From an uncultured bacterium (GTDB taxonomy: Bacteria; Cyanobacteriota; Vampirovibrionia; Gastranaerophilales; Gastranaerophilaceae): 54,054 nucleotides of DNA. The position numbers and the translations under genes are program-made. The notes under the pieces were generated by a model, which was not told where the DNA came from, searched no databases, and saw only the letters and a list, made by a program, of their open reading frames with translations. The first letter of the stretch is position 1; every line of letters starts with the position of its first letter. The stretch covers positions 1 through 54,054 of the forward strand of contig CASELF010000051.1 of assembly GCA_949288725.1 (NCBI GenBank), given 5' to 3'. Below are positions 34,529-43,799 of this stretch, in pieces.

Positions 34529-35767
34529 ATGATTAATTCTTTAAATCCTGCGATGTACACTAATGGTGTAAATTTGCAAAACAATGTACCAAATGCACCG
34601 GTATCAGTGACAAATAATAACCCAATACAGCCTGTTGCAAACCCTAACTTAAATGGTCTGCAAGCAATGGCAGGATATAATAAAGCACAACAAACAACCC
34701 CAAAAGTTATTCAACCGGCTTTACCAACAATCCTGCAACCGGAAGCAGTACATGCACTGAAAGGTGAACGTATTAAAAATGCAAATGGGATTTTAGAAGC
34801 AATTATTGATAAAAATGATAAAACTACAGTTGTATATAAAATGGATCCACAAGCCCCTAATGATGTTATAAATAAAATTATATACATTGACAATGCAACA
34901 GGGAAAAAAATAAGAACCCAAGAAAATATTCAAGAAATCAAACAAGGTCAAATGCCTGTTTCATTAGGTATCTGTATTAAAGAGTATGATGAAAATGGTG
35001 AGCAAACTAAAATAACAGATTATTATAAAGACAATACTTATACTGTAAGAAAATATGAAACCGAACCTGATGGCTCTCGCAAAGTTTATGAAGTTGGAAG
35101 CAATGGTTCATATATCGCTGAATTAGATTCTGAAGACAACAGAATAAGAACAACCGACTTTGATAAAAAAGGACAAGTTCAAGAAGTTATAACATACCAA
35201 AATGATACCCCATCCCAAGTTGTAATATACAAAAACGGTATTCCTGCCAAAATAGAAAATGCAAATAAAAATACTACATTTTCACCTGAATTAGCAAAAA
35301 TTCCTGCCCAAGATAAAGATATTGCACCGGCACAACCATATATCTTAGGTTACGATCCTAAAACTGTACAAGGTGAAAAAACATTCTACTCAAACGGAAC
35401 TATACAAGAAATTAAAACAACCACCGCAAATGGCTCTGTAATTCATTCTTTTGATGCATTAGGTGATTTATCAGGAATTACAATAGACGAAAACGGCAAC
35501 AAGAAACAGATTTATTTCAACAATATAGGTGGCGAAAAATTATACTCTATAACCGAAAATCTTGGAAAAGACATAGACAAAACTACAACCTTTAATAAAG
35601 ATGGTTCAAAACAAGTTACCATAACAAACTATGGAATAAAAGAAGAAAGACACGCCCATTATGATAAAAAAGGTCTTTTAAACTGGTACTCAAAATACAA
35701 TGACGAAACTCATGAAAACATTGGTATCGGGTTTGATAAAAATGGAAATATTAAAGAAGTATTTTAA
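34529..35767 (+). CDS. hypothetical 412-aa protein, copy A (YD-like repeats)
   Basis: Unknown function. The first 75 residues are Asn/Pro/Gln-rich. Shared with copy B (50097-51335): LPTILQPEA, VVYKM, QAPND, INKI and GYDPK. From about residue 80 the protein consists of short strand repeats of the type DFDKKGQVQEVITYQN and FDKNGNIKEVF, resembling YD/RHS or MORN-variant repeats. No signal peptide, so any export would need another route. GAAAGG lies before the ATG. Divergent from manC copy 1 across a 192-base gap. A wall- or polysaccharide-associated role is suggested only by the repeated pairing with manC. Confidence 0.75.
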   Translation: MINSLNPAMYTNGVNLQNNVPNAPVSVTNNNPIQPVANPNLNGLQAMAGYNKAQQTTPKVIQPALPTILQPEAVHALKGERIKNANGILEAIIDKNDKTTVVYKMDPQAPNDVINKIIYIDNATGKKIRTQENIQEIKQGQMPVSLGICIKEYDENGEQTKITDYYKDNTYTVRKYETEPDGSRKVYEVGSNGSYIAELDSEDNRIRTTDFDKKGQVQEVITYQNDTPSQVVIYKNGIPAKIENANKNTTFSPELAKIPAQDKDIAPAQPYILGYDPKTVQGEKTFYSNGTIQEIKTTTANGSVIHSFDALGDLSGITIDENGNKKQIYFNNIGGEKLYSITENLGKDIDKTTTFNKDGSKQVTITNYGIKEERHAHYDKKGLLNWYSKYNDETHENIGIGFDKNGNIKEVF

Positions 35768-35786
35768 GCCGAAAATAAATACAAAT

Positions 35787-35821
35787 AAAAAAAGAACTCT
35801 AAATTTAGAGTTCTTTTTTTT
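35787..35821. terminator. bidirectional intrinsic terminator
   Basis: AAAAAAAGAACTCTAAATTTAGAGTTCTTTTTTTT: a self-complementary stem with A and T runs, placed between convergent genes (412-aa copy A and the 112-aa gene). Confidence 0.92.
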
Positions 35822-35843
35822 ATAATCATAAATAAACTTTTAC

Positions 35844-36182
35844 CTATGTCTGAACATTTTTACTTTCATAATCAATGCCCATTTCCTTAAGTGTTTTAAT
35901 AAAATTCTGAGCACAAATACGCTGAACTTCAGGAGGAACAATTCTTAATATTTCGACTGTTTTTGCGATAACAGGGTCCTTATCATACCAACGATTGTTT
36001 GCATTTACAGGCTTTGCCATAGCATAAAATTTGTCAATCGTTTCTTTAGAAAGTTTTTCTTCAAGTTTTTTCAAGAAAATTTCTGCCTGAACTCTCAATT
36101 CAGGTTGGTAATTTCTCAAAAGTTCAATAACTTCTAATAATAACGGGTCATGATCGTACCAACGTTTATATGTAGGACTCAT
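35844..36182 (-). CDS. small hypothetical protein with two RWYDxDP repeats
   Basis: A 112-aa soluble helical protein consisting of two related halves: KRWYDHDPLLLEVIELLRNY near the start and NRWYDKDPVIAKTVEILRIV from about residue 62, each followed by a helix of about 25 residues. Its ATG lies inside the last codons of murA (17-base overlap, different frame), so translation is probably coupled. Family not recognised. Coupling to murA suggests a function near peptidoglycan precursor synthesis, which is inference. Confidence 0.75.
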   Translation of the reverse strand: MSPTYKRWYDHDPLLLEVIELLRNYQPELRVQAEIFLKKLEEKLSKETIDKFYAMAKPVNANNRWYDKDPVIAKTVEILRIVPPEVQRICAQNFIKTLKEMGIDYESKNVQT

Positions 36183-37485
36183 TATGTGTACCCTCCGTTA
36201 GGTTCATAGGGGAATCGTCTTGACGTCTTTCTATTTTCCCTCCTAACAATCTTAACTTATATTCGAATTTTTCGTATCCTCTATCTATATGATGTAATTT
36301 TTCAACAGTAGAAGTTCCTTCTGCCATCAATGCCGCAACAACCAAAGACGCTCCTGCTCTTAAATCACTTGCTGTAAGAGCTGTACCTGATAATTTTTTA
36401 ACACCTTTAATAATTGCATGATTTCTATCTTGGTGAATATCTGCACCCATTCTGTTTAAATCAGGAACTTGCATAAATCTGTTTTCATATAAACTTTCGG
36501 TAATAATTCCAACACCATTTGCAGTTGACAAAAGTGCCATTGCCATTGATTGCAAATCTGTCGGAAATCCAGGATATGGTTGGGTAATAAAGTTGATAGA
36601 ATTTAGACGATTTTTGCAACTAACCTCCATTGATGTAGGGTCGAGCAATTTTATATTAGCACCCATCTTCAACAATTTATTTGTAAAGAATGTCAAATGT
36701 GCCGGATAAATATTTTTAATAATACCCTTACCTTTTGTTGCAATAATTGCGGTCATATAAGTTCCGGCCTCAATTCTATCAGGAATAGTTGTATATTCAA
36801 TCGGATGAAGTTGTTCTTGTTTTACACCGTTTATAACAAGTTCTGATGTGCCGGCTCCTGAAATATCTGCACCCATTGTGTTCAAGAAGTTTGCCAAATC
36901 AACGATTTCAGGCTCTTGAGCAGCATTTTGAATTCTTGTAGAACCTTCTGCCAAAACTGATGCTAACATAATATTTTCTGTTGCACCAACTGACGGAATA
37001 TCCAAATAAACATCAGAACCTACAAGTTTATTGGTTTTTGCATAAACATAACCATTTTCAATTTTAATTTTAGCACCAAGTGCTTCTAAACCTTTAATGT
37101 GAAAATCAACTCTTCTTTCACCAATTGCACATCCGCCAGGTAATGCAACTCTTGCTTCTTTGCAACGTGAAACTAATGCTCCTAATACAATAAATGAAGC
37201 TCTCATTTTGCTGACTAATTCATAAGTTGCAGTAACACTTGTGATATCAGTTGCATCAATAGTAATTGATTTTTCCTTTTTATCATAATGAGTTTTAGCC
37301 CCCAGTTGAGCAATTACACTAAGCATAATTTCAACATCAGTTAACTCAGGTACATTGTAAATCTTTGATTCACCTTTAGCCAAAAGTGCGGCAGCCATCA
37401 ATTTTAAAACAGAGTTTTTAGCACCACCGATTGACACTTCACCTTTTAAAGGCGTTCCGCCTTTTATATAATATCTTTCAACCAA
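36166..37485 (-). CDS. murA: UDP-N-acetylglucosamine 1-carboxyvinyltransferase
   Basis: A 439-aa cytosolic enzyme catalysing the first committed step of peptidoglycan synthesis (enolpyruvyl transfer from PEP). Hallmarks: GGAKNSVLKLMAAALLA near the start, the catalytic Cys in PGGCAIGERRVDFHIKGLEA (about residue 117, the fosfomycin target position), IPDRIEAGTYM and DLRAGASLVVAALMAEG. The start codon is TTG, supported by a perfect GGAGG (37495 to 37491) five bases upstream. Followed by the overlapping 112-aa gene. Confidence 0.96.
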   Translation of the reverse strand: MVERYYIKGGTPLKGEVSIGGAKNSVLKLMAAALLAKGESKIYNVPELTDVEIMLSVIAQLGAKTHYDKKEKSITIDATDITSVTATYELVSKMRASFIVLGALVSRCKEARVALPGGCAIGERRVDFHIKGLEALGAKIKIENGYVYAKTNKLVGSDVYLDIPSVGATENIMLASVLAEGSTRIQNAAQEPEIVDLANFLNTMGADISGAGTSELVINGVKQEQLHPIEYTTIPDRIEAGTYMTAIIATKGKGIIKNIYPAHLTFFTNKLLKMGANIKLLDPTSMEVSCKNRLNSINFITQPYPGFPTDLQSMAMALLSTANGVGIITESLYENRFMQVPDLNRMGADIHQDRNHAIIKGVKKLSGTALTASDLRAGASLVVAALMAEGTSTVEKLHHIDRGYEKFEYKLRLLGGKIERRQDDSPMNLTEGTHNESYI

Positions 37486-37652
37486 CTTAGCCTCCGAAAG
37501 AAATTTTTATCATATCCTTACTATACATAATAATACAATCAGTTCGTTTTGTTGTAAATAGATTAAATTATGTAAAGAAAGTATATACTCCGAAAGCAAA
37601 CTTAATATATATAATTACTTAATATATACATAGGGGAAATTAGAATAAATAA

Positions 37653-40007
37653 ATGGGAATTACAAAACTATTAACCGGTGCAATAAAAGCCGCCGGAGAA
37701 GAAACTAAAATCACATACGATATTGCCAAAGTTGCTGAAAAAGCAATTTCAAAGGCAACAAACGATGTTGCCTACAGAATAGTTGAAACATTACCTGAAA
37801 CAATCCCTGATATAACAAAAATAATAAAAGCAAACGCAAAATACTATCAATACTCTCCCCAAACACAACAGAAAGCACAAGCCTTACAGGAAGTAATTTT
37901 CAAATACGCCAAAGAAAAAAATGATCTGAGGATTTTTGCCCTTCACGAATCATATATAAAAAATCTTTTAAATTACTGTTCTGATGAAAAGACAGTTTAT
38001 ACTATTGTAGGCAGTATGGGGAATTACAACAAATACTGCAAATTAGCACAACAAATCTTTCAAGGTTTTAAAAAAGCAAAATATCTGAAAATAGAAGATA
38101 AAGAATCTGTTTTGACAAATTTAACCCTAATGGGATTTACAGACCCAAAAAGTTTTAAAACACTTTTCAAATCAAAGGGAATAGATGAGATTGCCTCAGG
38201 AAAATTAAATATAAGTTATCTCAAAGACATCAAATCAACTGATAAAATTGATGAAGACTACTTTTACAAACTTTTTGACAATATTGAAAAAGCAAGAAAT
38301 GAAAGAATTATCCAATCAGGACTTGATAAAAATATCATAAATAAATATCTTAAATTTTTGGATGATAACGTATGTCTTAATCCCGAATTTGCAAATGATT
38401 TTATTACAAAACTGGAAAAAATAAACAATCCGGAACTTGTAAATAAACTTTTGAATAAATTTCCAATGGATGATAATTTTAAAAATTTTGGGCATAAAGA
38501 ACTGTCAAAACTTATTGATAAAGCAGCAGATCATCCTGACGCAATACAAACAGTAATCCAATTACAAAAAACAACTCCGGGAATGACTAATCATTATGCC
38601 AATATTCTTATAAACAAAGAAATTCCGGAAGTTGAGGATTTGTTTCATTATTATCTGAAACTTGAAAAAGCACATCCTGAAATTTGTCAACCGGAAACAT
38701 TATCCTGTCTGCACGAATTTATAAAAAAAGGTGCAGATAAAAAAATGATGGAAGAAATTTGTGAAAAAGCCATTCAAATAAAAAATCCTGATTTTATTCC
38801 GGAAATTTGTAGTTATGCAGGCAAGGATAACTTTGATTTATTAAAGTCAATGTTAAAAAATAATACTTTTGATAGAGAAAGTATATTTAAGTTTAAAACG
38901 AGCCAATATGACAAAGAATTGACTCAAAAAGTTTACCAAGAAACTTACCTTCCTTTATTACAAGGATTAGAAAAATATAATATGCCACAAATGCAAAAAG
39001 AATATATTGCGCAAAAAATTGCAGATTTACAAATAAAATCACCAAAACAATTTGCCCAACTTCAAGATACAAAAATTTTAGATTTGGTAAAAGAAGGAAA
39101 AATTCACCCGAGAATACTTGACGATTATAGTCAAGAAACAGTTTTTACCCCGGAAATTCTTTCTGATGTTCAAAAACTTTTAAAAGGCGAAAGTCTTATC
39201 AAAAAATTTGATACAACAAAAGATATTTTACAAAAGACAACAACAGGTGATGTTATATCAGTCAAAGGGAAATTATACATAAATAACAACGGACATCTTG
39301 AACAATGGAATATGACAGAAGAAAAATTTAATGAACTGTTTCCTCTTGTTGACAGATTTTCTACAAGGCAAGGAATGGACGATTGCTACTTTATAAGTCC
39401 GCTTACCGCAATGTACAAAAACCCAAAAACCAGAGGGGAATATTACAAGATGTTTGAGCAAAAAGGAAATGACATCTATGTAACTATCCCTGCTTATAAA
39501 GACTATTTAGGCGAAGTAAAATTTCCAAACGGACAAATAAAAGTTCAAGATATTAATGCTGATGCAGCAAAAAATGTTCAAATGCTTGAACAAGCCTATG
39601 CTCGTACCGCTTTAAGAACACAACAAGAAGTACATAGTCAGGAAATGTTAAATCCTTTAACCACAGATAATTTAAACTATCTACAAAATCGTATCAGAAG
39701 CGGTCAGCTACGCAATTCAATGCGTGAACTATTCCCGCAAAATACACTTATCAGAAAGTTTGATGACAAAAACCAAATAATACAAATATTAAATGATTTT
39801 GCTAATGATAAAAGAACAATTATTCAAGAAGGCAGTTTGCTTCGTACCGGCGGCGAAATAGGACATGCCAGAACAATTTCCGGATACAATCCGCAAACCC
39901 AAACATTGACCTTAATCGATCCAAATAGAACAGCCGTTGAAGAAACTGTCCCTCTTGATAAGTTTATGGAAAAAATTCTATCAATTTTTGTCGCAAGACC
40001 TGTATAA
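37653..40007 (+). CDS. large helical protein with C-terminal calpain-like (C2) cysteine protease domain
   Basis: A 784-aa protein without signal peptide. Residues 1 to about 540 are helical, repeat-like and without a recognised family. The last 220 residues resemble a calpain catalytic core: Q573 and C578 in RQGMDDCYFISPLTAM (oxyanion Gln and nucleophile), H738 in EIGHARTISGY and N758 in LIDPNRTAVE. The Cys-His distance of 160 and His-Asn distance of 20 are close to eukaryotic calpains. It is probably a regulated intracellular or secreted protease; substrate unknown. GGGGAAATT is the likely ribosome-binding region. A TATATACATAGGGG motif precedes it. Confidence 0.75.
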   Translation: MGITKLLTGAIKAAGEETKITYDIAKVAEKAISKATNDVAYRIVETLPETIPDITKIIKANAKYYQYSPQTQQKAQALQEVIFKYAKEKNDLRIFALHESYIKNLLNYCSDEKTVYTIVGSMGNYNKYCKLAQQIFQGFKKAKYLKIEDKESVLTNLTLMGFTDPKSFKTLFKSKGIDEIASGKLNISYLKDIKSTDKIDEDYFYKLFDNIEKARNERIIQSGLDKNIINKYLKFLDDNVCLNPEFANDFITKLEKINNPELVNKLLNKFPMDDNFKNFGHKELSKLIDKAADHPDAIQTVIQLQKTTPGMTNHYANILINKEIPEVEDLFHYYLKLEKAHPEICQPETLSCLHEFIKKGADKKMMEEICEKAIQIKNPDFIPEICSYAGKDNFDLLKSMLKNNTFDRESIFKFKTSQYDKELTQKVYQETYLPLLQGLEKYNMPQMQKEYIAQKIADLQIKSPKQFAQLQDTKILDLVKEGKIHPRILDDYSQETVFTPEILSDVQKLLKGESLIKKFDTTKDILQKTTTGDVISVKGKLYINNNGHLEQWNMTEEKFNELFPLVDRFSTRQGMDDCYFISPLTAMYKNPKTRGEYYKMFEQKGNDIYVTIPAYKDYLGEVKFPNGQIKVQDINADAAKNVQMLEQAYARTALRTQQEVHSQEMLNPLTTDNLNYLQNRIRSGQLRNSMRELFPQNTLIRKFDDKNQIIQILNDFANDKRTIIQEGSLLRTGGEIGHARTISGYNPQTQTLTLIDPNRTAVEETVPLDKFMEKILSIFVARPV

Positions 40008-40010
40008 AAT

Positions 40011-40394
40011 TTACCAATTAACTTTTTCGATAACTTCTACTTCATATCCGTCCGGATCTTTTAAGAAAGCGATATTGCTACCTTTGCCGTTTAAATCAAA
40101 AGGTTCATATAAAAATTCATAACCTAAGTCAAACATTTTGTTTTTAAATTCATTCATTGACTCAACAGAAAATGCCAAATGCCCAAATGCTGTTCCAATA
40201 CTATAGCCTTCAGGTGGAATAACATCATTTTCTGTTAATTCTAATACAGGAGTTCCGTTTTCATCTGCTAAAAAATATAGCCAGCAATCGTTTAATTTTC
40301 TCATACTGTCTAATTTCATTTCAAATAATCCAATATAAAACTTCAAACTTGCTTCTGCGTCTTTAACCCTTATCATTGTATGCGAATATGTCAT
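40011..40394 (-). CDS. gloA: lactoylglutathione lyase (glyoxalase I)
   Basis: A 127-aa metalloenzyme of the vicinal oxygen chelate superfamily that detoxifies methylglyoxal. Metal ligands are visible: H5 in YSHTMIRVKD, the Glu in VLELTEN, the His in GHLAFSV and the Glu in DGYEVEVIE. Motifs SLKFYIGLFEMK and FLKDPDGYEVEVIE are typical. AGGAGAG precedes the ATG. Convergent with the calpain-like gene, with a 3-base gap. The thiol cofactor used here is unknown. Confidence 0.92.
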   Translation of the reverse strand: MTYSHTMIRVKDAEASLKFYIGLFEMKLDSMRKLNDCWLYFLADENGTPVLELTENDVIPPEGYSIGTAFGHLAFSVESMNEFKNKMFDLGYEFLYEPFDLNGKGSNIAFLKDPDGYEVEVIEKVNW

Positions 40395-40464
40395 TATTTC
40401 TCTCCTTTTTGCATAAAGTATATCATAAAATCAGACCTTTGCATACACTAAACCAGTGTATAAT

Positions 40465-40492
40465 TTGACATTATCCCTTTAAATTATATAAT
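40465..40492 (+). promoter_or_regulatory. consensus leaderless promoter of hisS
   Basis: TTGACA (40465-40470), 16-base spacer, TATAAT (40487-40492), then exactly 6 bases to the ATG at 40499. Both hexamers are perfect consensus; the predicted transcription start is the A of ATG. Confidence 0.85.
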
Positions 40493-40498
40493 CAACTT

Positions 40499-41740
40499 AT
40501 GAGCGAGATTTTAAAAGTATTAAAAGGAACAAAAGATATTCTGCCACAAGATATTGATATGTGGCATTTTGTAGAACAAAAAGCTGATGAAGTTTTTTCT
40601 AAATATGGATTTAAAGAAATCAGAACACCTATCATTGAAGTAACTGAACTTTTTGCAAGAGGTGTTGGTGACACTACAGATATTGTTAATAAGGAAATGT
40701 ACACTTTTGAAAAAAGTGATCGCTCAATTACATTACGTCCTGAAAATACAGCAGGTGTTGTTCGTGCTTATATTGAAAACGGAATGTCAAGATTATCTGC
40801 GCCCGTAAAACTTTGGTACAAAGGTCCAATGTTCAGATACGAAAGACCTCAAGCCGGAAGACAAAGACAATTTCACCAAGTTGGTGTTGAAATGTTTGGA
40901 ATTAAACAACCGACTGCTGATGCTGAAGTTATTCTTATGGCTACAAATTATTTGAAAGCATTAGGACTTAATGATTTGGAAGTTGAAATAAATTCTTTGG
41001 GATGCCCTAAGTGCAGAGAAGAATTTAAAAATAAATTAAAAGAAGTTTTAAAACCATATCTAAGCGAATTATGCGAAGATTGTCAAAAAAGATATGACAA
41101 AAATCCTTTAAGACTTCTCGATTGCAAAGTCGAATCTTGCAAGAAAATATTTGAAAAACCTGAAATTCAAGAAGTAGTTAACTCAGATTTTATTTGCGAT
41201 GAATGCGCAGACCATTATACTGCGGTTAAATTATATCTTGACAGAATGGGCGTTAAATATGTTGAAAACAAACAACTTGTTAGAGGTTTAGACTATTATA
41301 ACAGAACTGTTTTTGAGATTAAGTCAAACAATTTAGGTTCACAAAATGCCGTTTGCGGAGGCGGAAGATACGACGGACTTGTCGGACAATTGGGCGGAGA
41401 ACCTACTCCTGCTATCGGTTTTGCAATGGGAATGGAAAGATTAATTTCACTTATTCCTAAAATTGAACCTAAAAAACTTGATGGATATATAGTTTCTGAA
41501 CACCCTGTTGATGCTTTTCTTTTTGCTGAAGAATTAAGACATGAAGGGTTAAAGGTTGAATTTGACTTAACTACTAAAAAGTTTACTAAACAAATAGAAA
41601 AGGCTTCGAAAGTCGCAAAATATGCACTAATTTTGGGAGATGATGAAATTTCTCATCATTGCGTATCAATAAAAAATCTTGAGAAAGGAACTCAAATTAC
41701 AGTTGATAGAGTTGACTGTATAAAAATGCTTGAACTCTAA
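40499..41740 (+). CDS. hisS: histidyl-tRNA synthetase
   Basis: A 413-aa class II synthetase. Motif 1 region (KYGFKEIRTPIIE), motif 2 (GPMFRYERPQAGRQRQFHQ), the histidine-specific LVRGLDYYNRTVFEI, motif 3 (GFAMGMERLI) and the C-terminal anticodon-binding domain are all present. An insertion contains CX2C pairs (CPKC; CEDC; CDEC), a possible zinc site seen in some bacterial HisRS. The gene has a consensus promoter and no Shine-Dalgarno. Confidence 0.96.
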   Translation: MSEILKVLKGTKDILPQDIDMWHFVEQKADEVFSKYGFKEIRTPIIEVTELFARGVGDTTDIVNKEMYTFEKSDRSITLRPENTAGVVRAYIENGMSRLSAPVKLWYKGPMFRYERPQAGRQRQFHQVGVEMFGIKQPTADAEVILMATNYLKALGLNDLEVEINSLGCPKCREEFKNKLKEVLKPYLSELCEDCQKRYDKNPLRLLDCKVESCKKIFEKPEIQEVVNSDFICDECADHYTAVKLYLDRMGVKYVENKQLVRGLDYYNRTVFEIKSNNLGSQNAVCGGGRYDGLVGQLGGEPTPAIGFAMGMERLISLIPKIEPKKLDGYIVSEHPVDAFLFAEELRHEGLKVEFDLTTKKFTKQIEKASKVAKYALILGDDEISHHCVSIKNLEKGTQITVDRVDCIKMLEL

Positions 41741-41757
41741 AATATTGGAAAAATGTT

Positions 41758-42033
41758 ATGATTAGAATTGGATTAGGTTTTACAGATAGTTTTATAACAA
41801 AATTTAACAGAAGAACAAATGAAATTATCTCAAATGTCTATGATGATTATGATGCTTTTATTCCAAATTGGTCTGATTCAACAGAAAAAATTTCTCCATC
41901 TGAGCCCAAAACAACAGTTGTAAAGCCTGAAAATCACAAAAATTATCCGCCATATTTCAGCAACAAATCTATTTTATTTAATACTGTTTATCCTAATTAT
42001 TCATATCCGAATTATTCATTATATAAAAACTAA
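41758..42033 (+). CDS. small hypothetical protein
   Basis: A 91-aa protein with no recognised domain. The N-terminal 45 residues are mixed; the C-terminus is Asn/Pro/Tyr-rich (YPNYSYPNYSLYKN) and probably unstructured. Starts 17 bases after hisS with only a weak GGA upstream; a TAAAAT at 41738-41743 could serve as -10. Its end overlaps the convergent 109-aa gene by 4 bases. Moderate confidence that it is translated. Confidence 0.5.
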   Translation: MIRIGLGFTDSFITKFNRRTNEIISNVYDDYDAFIPNWSDSTEKISPSEPKTTVVKPENHKNYPPYFSNKSILFNTVYPNYSYPNYSLYKN

Positions 42034-42359
42034 TTATTGGGATTATTTAGTTTTGTCTTTTTGTAAGTATTAACCACATGGTTGCAAAATACAGGTAATT
42101 GCCCAACTTTATGCGTCAGATAATACGGATTGGTAAAAACAGAAAACAATTCAGCACTAACCGTTGCTCCTGTGTTAACAGCATACCTCACTCCCTTGTT
42201 AGAAATTTCATCTTTTGTAAAAGTTTTGCGAAAAGGATTATTACTTTCATACAAGTCATAAGTAACAGAATCAATAGCACTTGGAACAGATGTTGAATCA
42301 ACCCAATTGCTAATAATACCTAGATTTTGCCTTATGATTGTAGAGTTTATTATGTTCAT
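42030..42359 (-). CDS. small hypothetical protein
   Basis: A 109-aa protein with no family recognised: mixed composition, no signal peptide, a C-terminal Lys/Asn-rich tail. It lies 20 bases downstream of the terminator of the fab cluster and has no clear ribosome-binding site, so it may depend on read-through or on its own promoter near AAAATAATAT. Confidence 0.5.
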   Translation of the reverse strand: MNIINSTIIRQNLGIISNWVDSTSVPSAIDSVTYDLYESNNPFRKTFTKDEISNKGVRYAVNTGATVSAELFSVFTNPYYLTHKVGQLPVFCNHVVNTYKKTKLNNPNN

Positions 42360-42378
42360 AATATTATTTTTTGCTGAG

Positions 42379-42414
42379 AAAAGGCAAGACTCTGATAATC
42401 AGAGTCTTGCCTTG
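42379..42414 (-). terminator. intrinsic terminator of the fatty-acid cluster
   Basis: On the minus strand GGCAAGACTCTGAT, 1-base loop, ATCAGAGTCTTGCC followed by TTTTC, 15 bases past the fabF stop. Confidence 0.9.
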
Positions 42415-42428
42415 AAGAATTTGGAGTA

Positions 42429-43679
42429 CTATACTTCTTTAAAGATTAATGACGCATTTTGACCACCAAACCCGAATGAGTTTGATAATGCTGCGTGTAG
42501 AGGTGCTTTAACTGCCTTATACGGAACGTAATTCAAATCTGCAACCTCTTCATCTTGATTATCAAGGTTAATAGTAGGTGGAACAACATTGTCATTAAGC
42601 GCTTTGATACATACAATAGCTTCTGCTGCACCGGTTGCACCAAGCATATGACCATGCATACTCTTGGTTGATGAAACAAATAGATTTGGATTTTCTTTTC
42701 TGTCACCAAAAACTTTTGCTACAGCATGAGATTCTGCCTTGTCACCTAAACCGGTACTTGTACCATGAGTGTTGATATATTGAATATCCTCAGGCTTCAT
42801 ATCAGCATCTTTCAACGCAAATTCCATAGCCTTGATTGCACCGGCACCATCTGGAGCAGGAGCAACTACATCGTATGCATCTCCGGTTTGTCCATAACCT
42901 ACAATTTCTGCATAAATATGTGCACCACGTTTTTTAGCATGCTCATATTCTTCCAAAACTAATACCGCTGAACCTTCTGACATGATAAAACCATCTCTGT
43001 CTTTGTCATAAGGTCTTGATGCTCTTTGAGGTTCATCGTTACGTTTTGAAAGTGTTCTTGCTGCTGAAAATGCACCAACACCTACATCACATATTGTAGC
43101 TTCAGCACCGCCTGCAACCATTATATCTGCATCATTCCATTGGATTGCTCTAAAAGCATCACCTATTGAATGCGAACCTGTTGCACACGCTGAAATTACA
43201 ACTTTATTAATTCCTTTAAATCCATATTTTATTGAAATATTACCTGATGCCATATTTACAATCATCATTGGTACTGTAAATGGTGAACATTTGTTAGGCC
43301 CCTTTTCAATTATTCTTATGTGGTTTTCTTCAAATGTTCTAAATCCGCCAGCTGCGGAACTAACTATTACACCAATTCTGTATGGATCTACATCTTTTAA
43401 ATCTTCAATTTTTGCATCCTTTATTGCTTCATCTGCAGCTACCATGGCAAATTGAATAAATCTGTCCATTTTTTTAGCTTTTTTAGGATCAATATATTCT
43501 TCAGGATTAAAATGTTTCACCTCTCCGGAAATCTTTACAACATGCTTTGATATATCAATAGATTCTGATGTTGAAATTCCGCTTTTGCCCTCTTTCAAGC
43601 TCTCCCAAAATTTATCAACACCAATACCAAAAGGTGTTACGGCTCCTAATCCCGTAATAACTACTCTTCTTTTACTCAT
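42429..43679 (-). CDS. fabF: 3-oxoacyl-[acyl-carrier-protein] synthase II
   Basis: A 416-aa condensing enzyme of type II fatty-acid elongation. The Cys-His-His triad is in VISACATGSHSIGDAF, NTHGTSTGLGD and SMHGHMLGATGA. The C-terminal NSFGFGGQNASLIF is conserved. Last gene of the cluster, separated from acpP by a 120-base gap containing a long hairpin. AAAGGGA precedes the ATG. Confidence 0.96.
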   Translation of the reverse strand: MSKRRVVITGLGAVTPFGIGVDKFWESLKEGKSGISTSESIDISKHVVKISGEVKHFNPEEYIDPKKAKKMDRFIQFAMVAADEAIKDAKIEDLKDVDPYRIGVIVSSAAGGFRTFEENHIRIIEKGPNKCSPFTVPMMIVNMASGNISIKYGFKGINKVVISACATGSHSIGDAFRAIQWNDADIMVAGGAEATICDVGVGAFSAARTLSKRNDEPQRASRPYDKDRDGFIMSEGSAVLVLEEYEHAKKRGAHIYAEIVGYGQTGDAYDVVAPAPDGAGAIKAMEFALKDADMKPEDIQYINTHGTSTGLGDKAESHAVAKVFGDRKENPNLFVSSTKSMHGHMLGATGAAEAIVCIKALNDNVVPPTINLDNQDEEVADLNYVPYKAVKAPLHAALSNSFGFGGQNASLIFKEV

Positions 43680-43713
43680 TTATAACATCCCTTTTTCCTT
43701 AGTAATAAATAAT

Positions 43714-43745
43714 GCGAGAATGAAATATTAATATCTCACCCTCGC
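43714..43745 (-). promoter_or_regulatory. long intercistronic hairpin between acpP and fabF
   Basis: Minus strand: a 32-nt sequence folds into a 16-bp stem with a few G-U pairs and almost no loop (arms GCGAGGGTGAGATATT and AATATTTCATTCTCGC). No T-run follows, so RNA processing or stability control is likelier than termination. Confidence 0.6.
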
Positions 43746-43799
43746 AAATATAAAATCAGTTTGAAAATTCAAATTATAAAAATTCAACTAGTGAGACAA

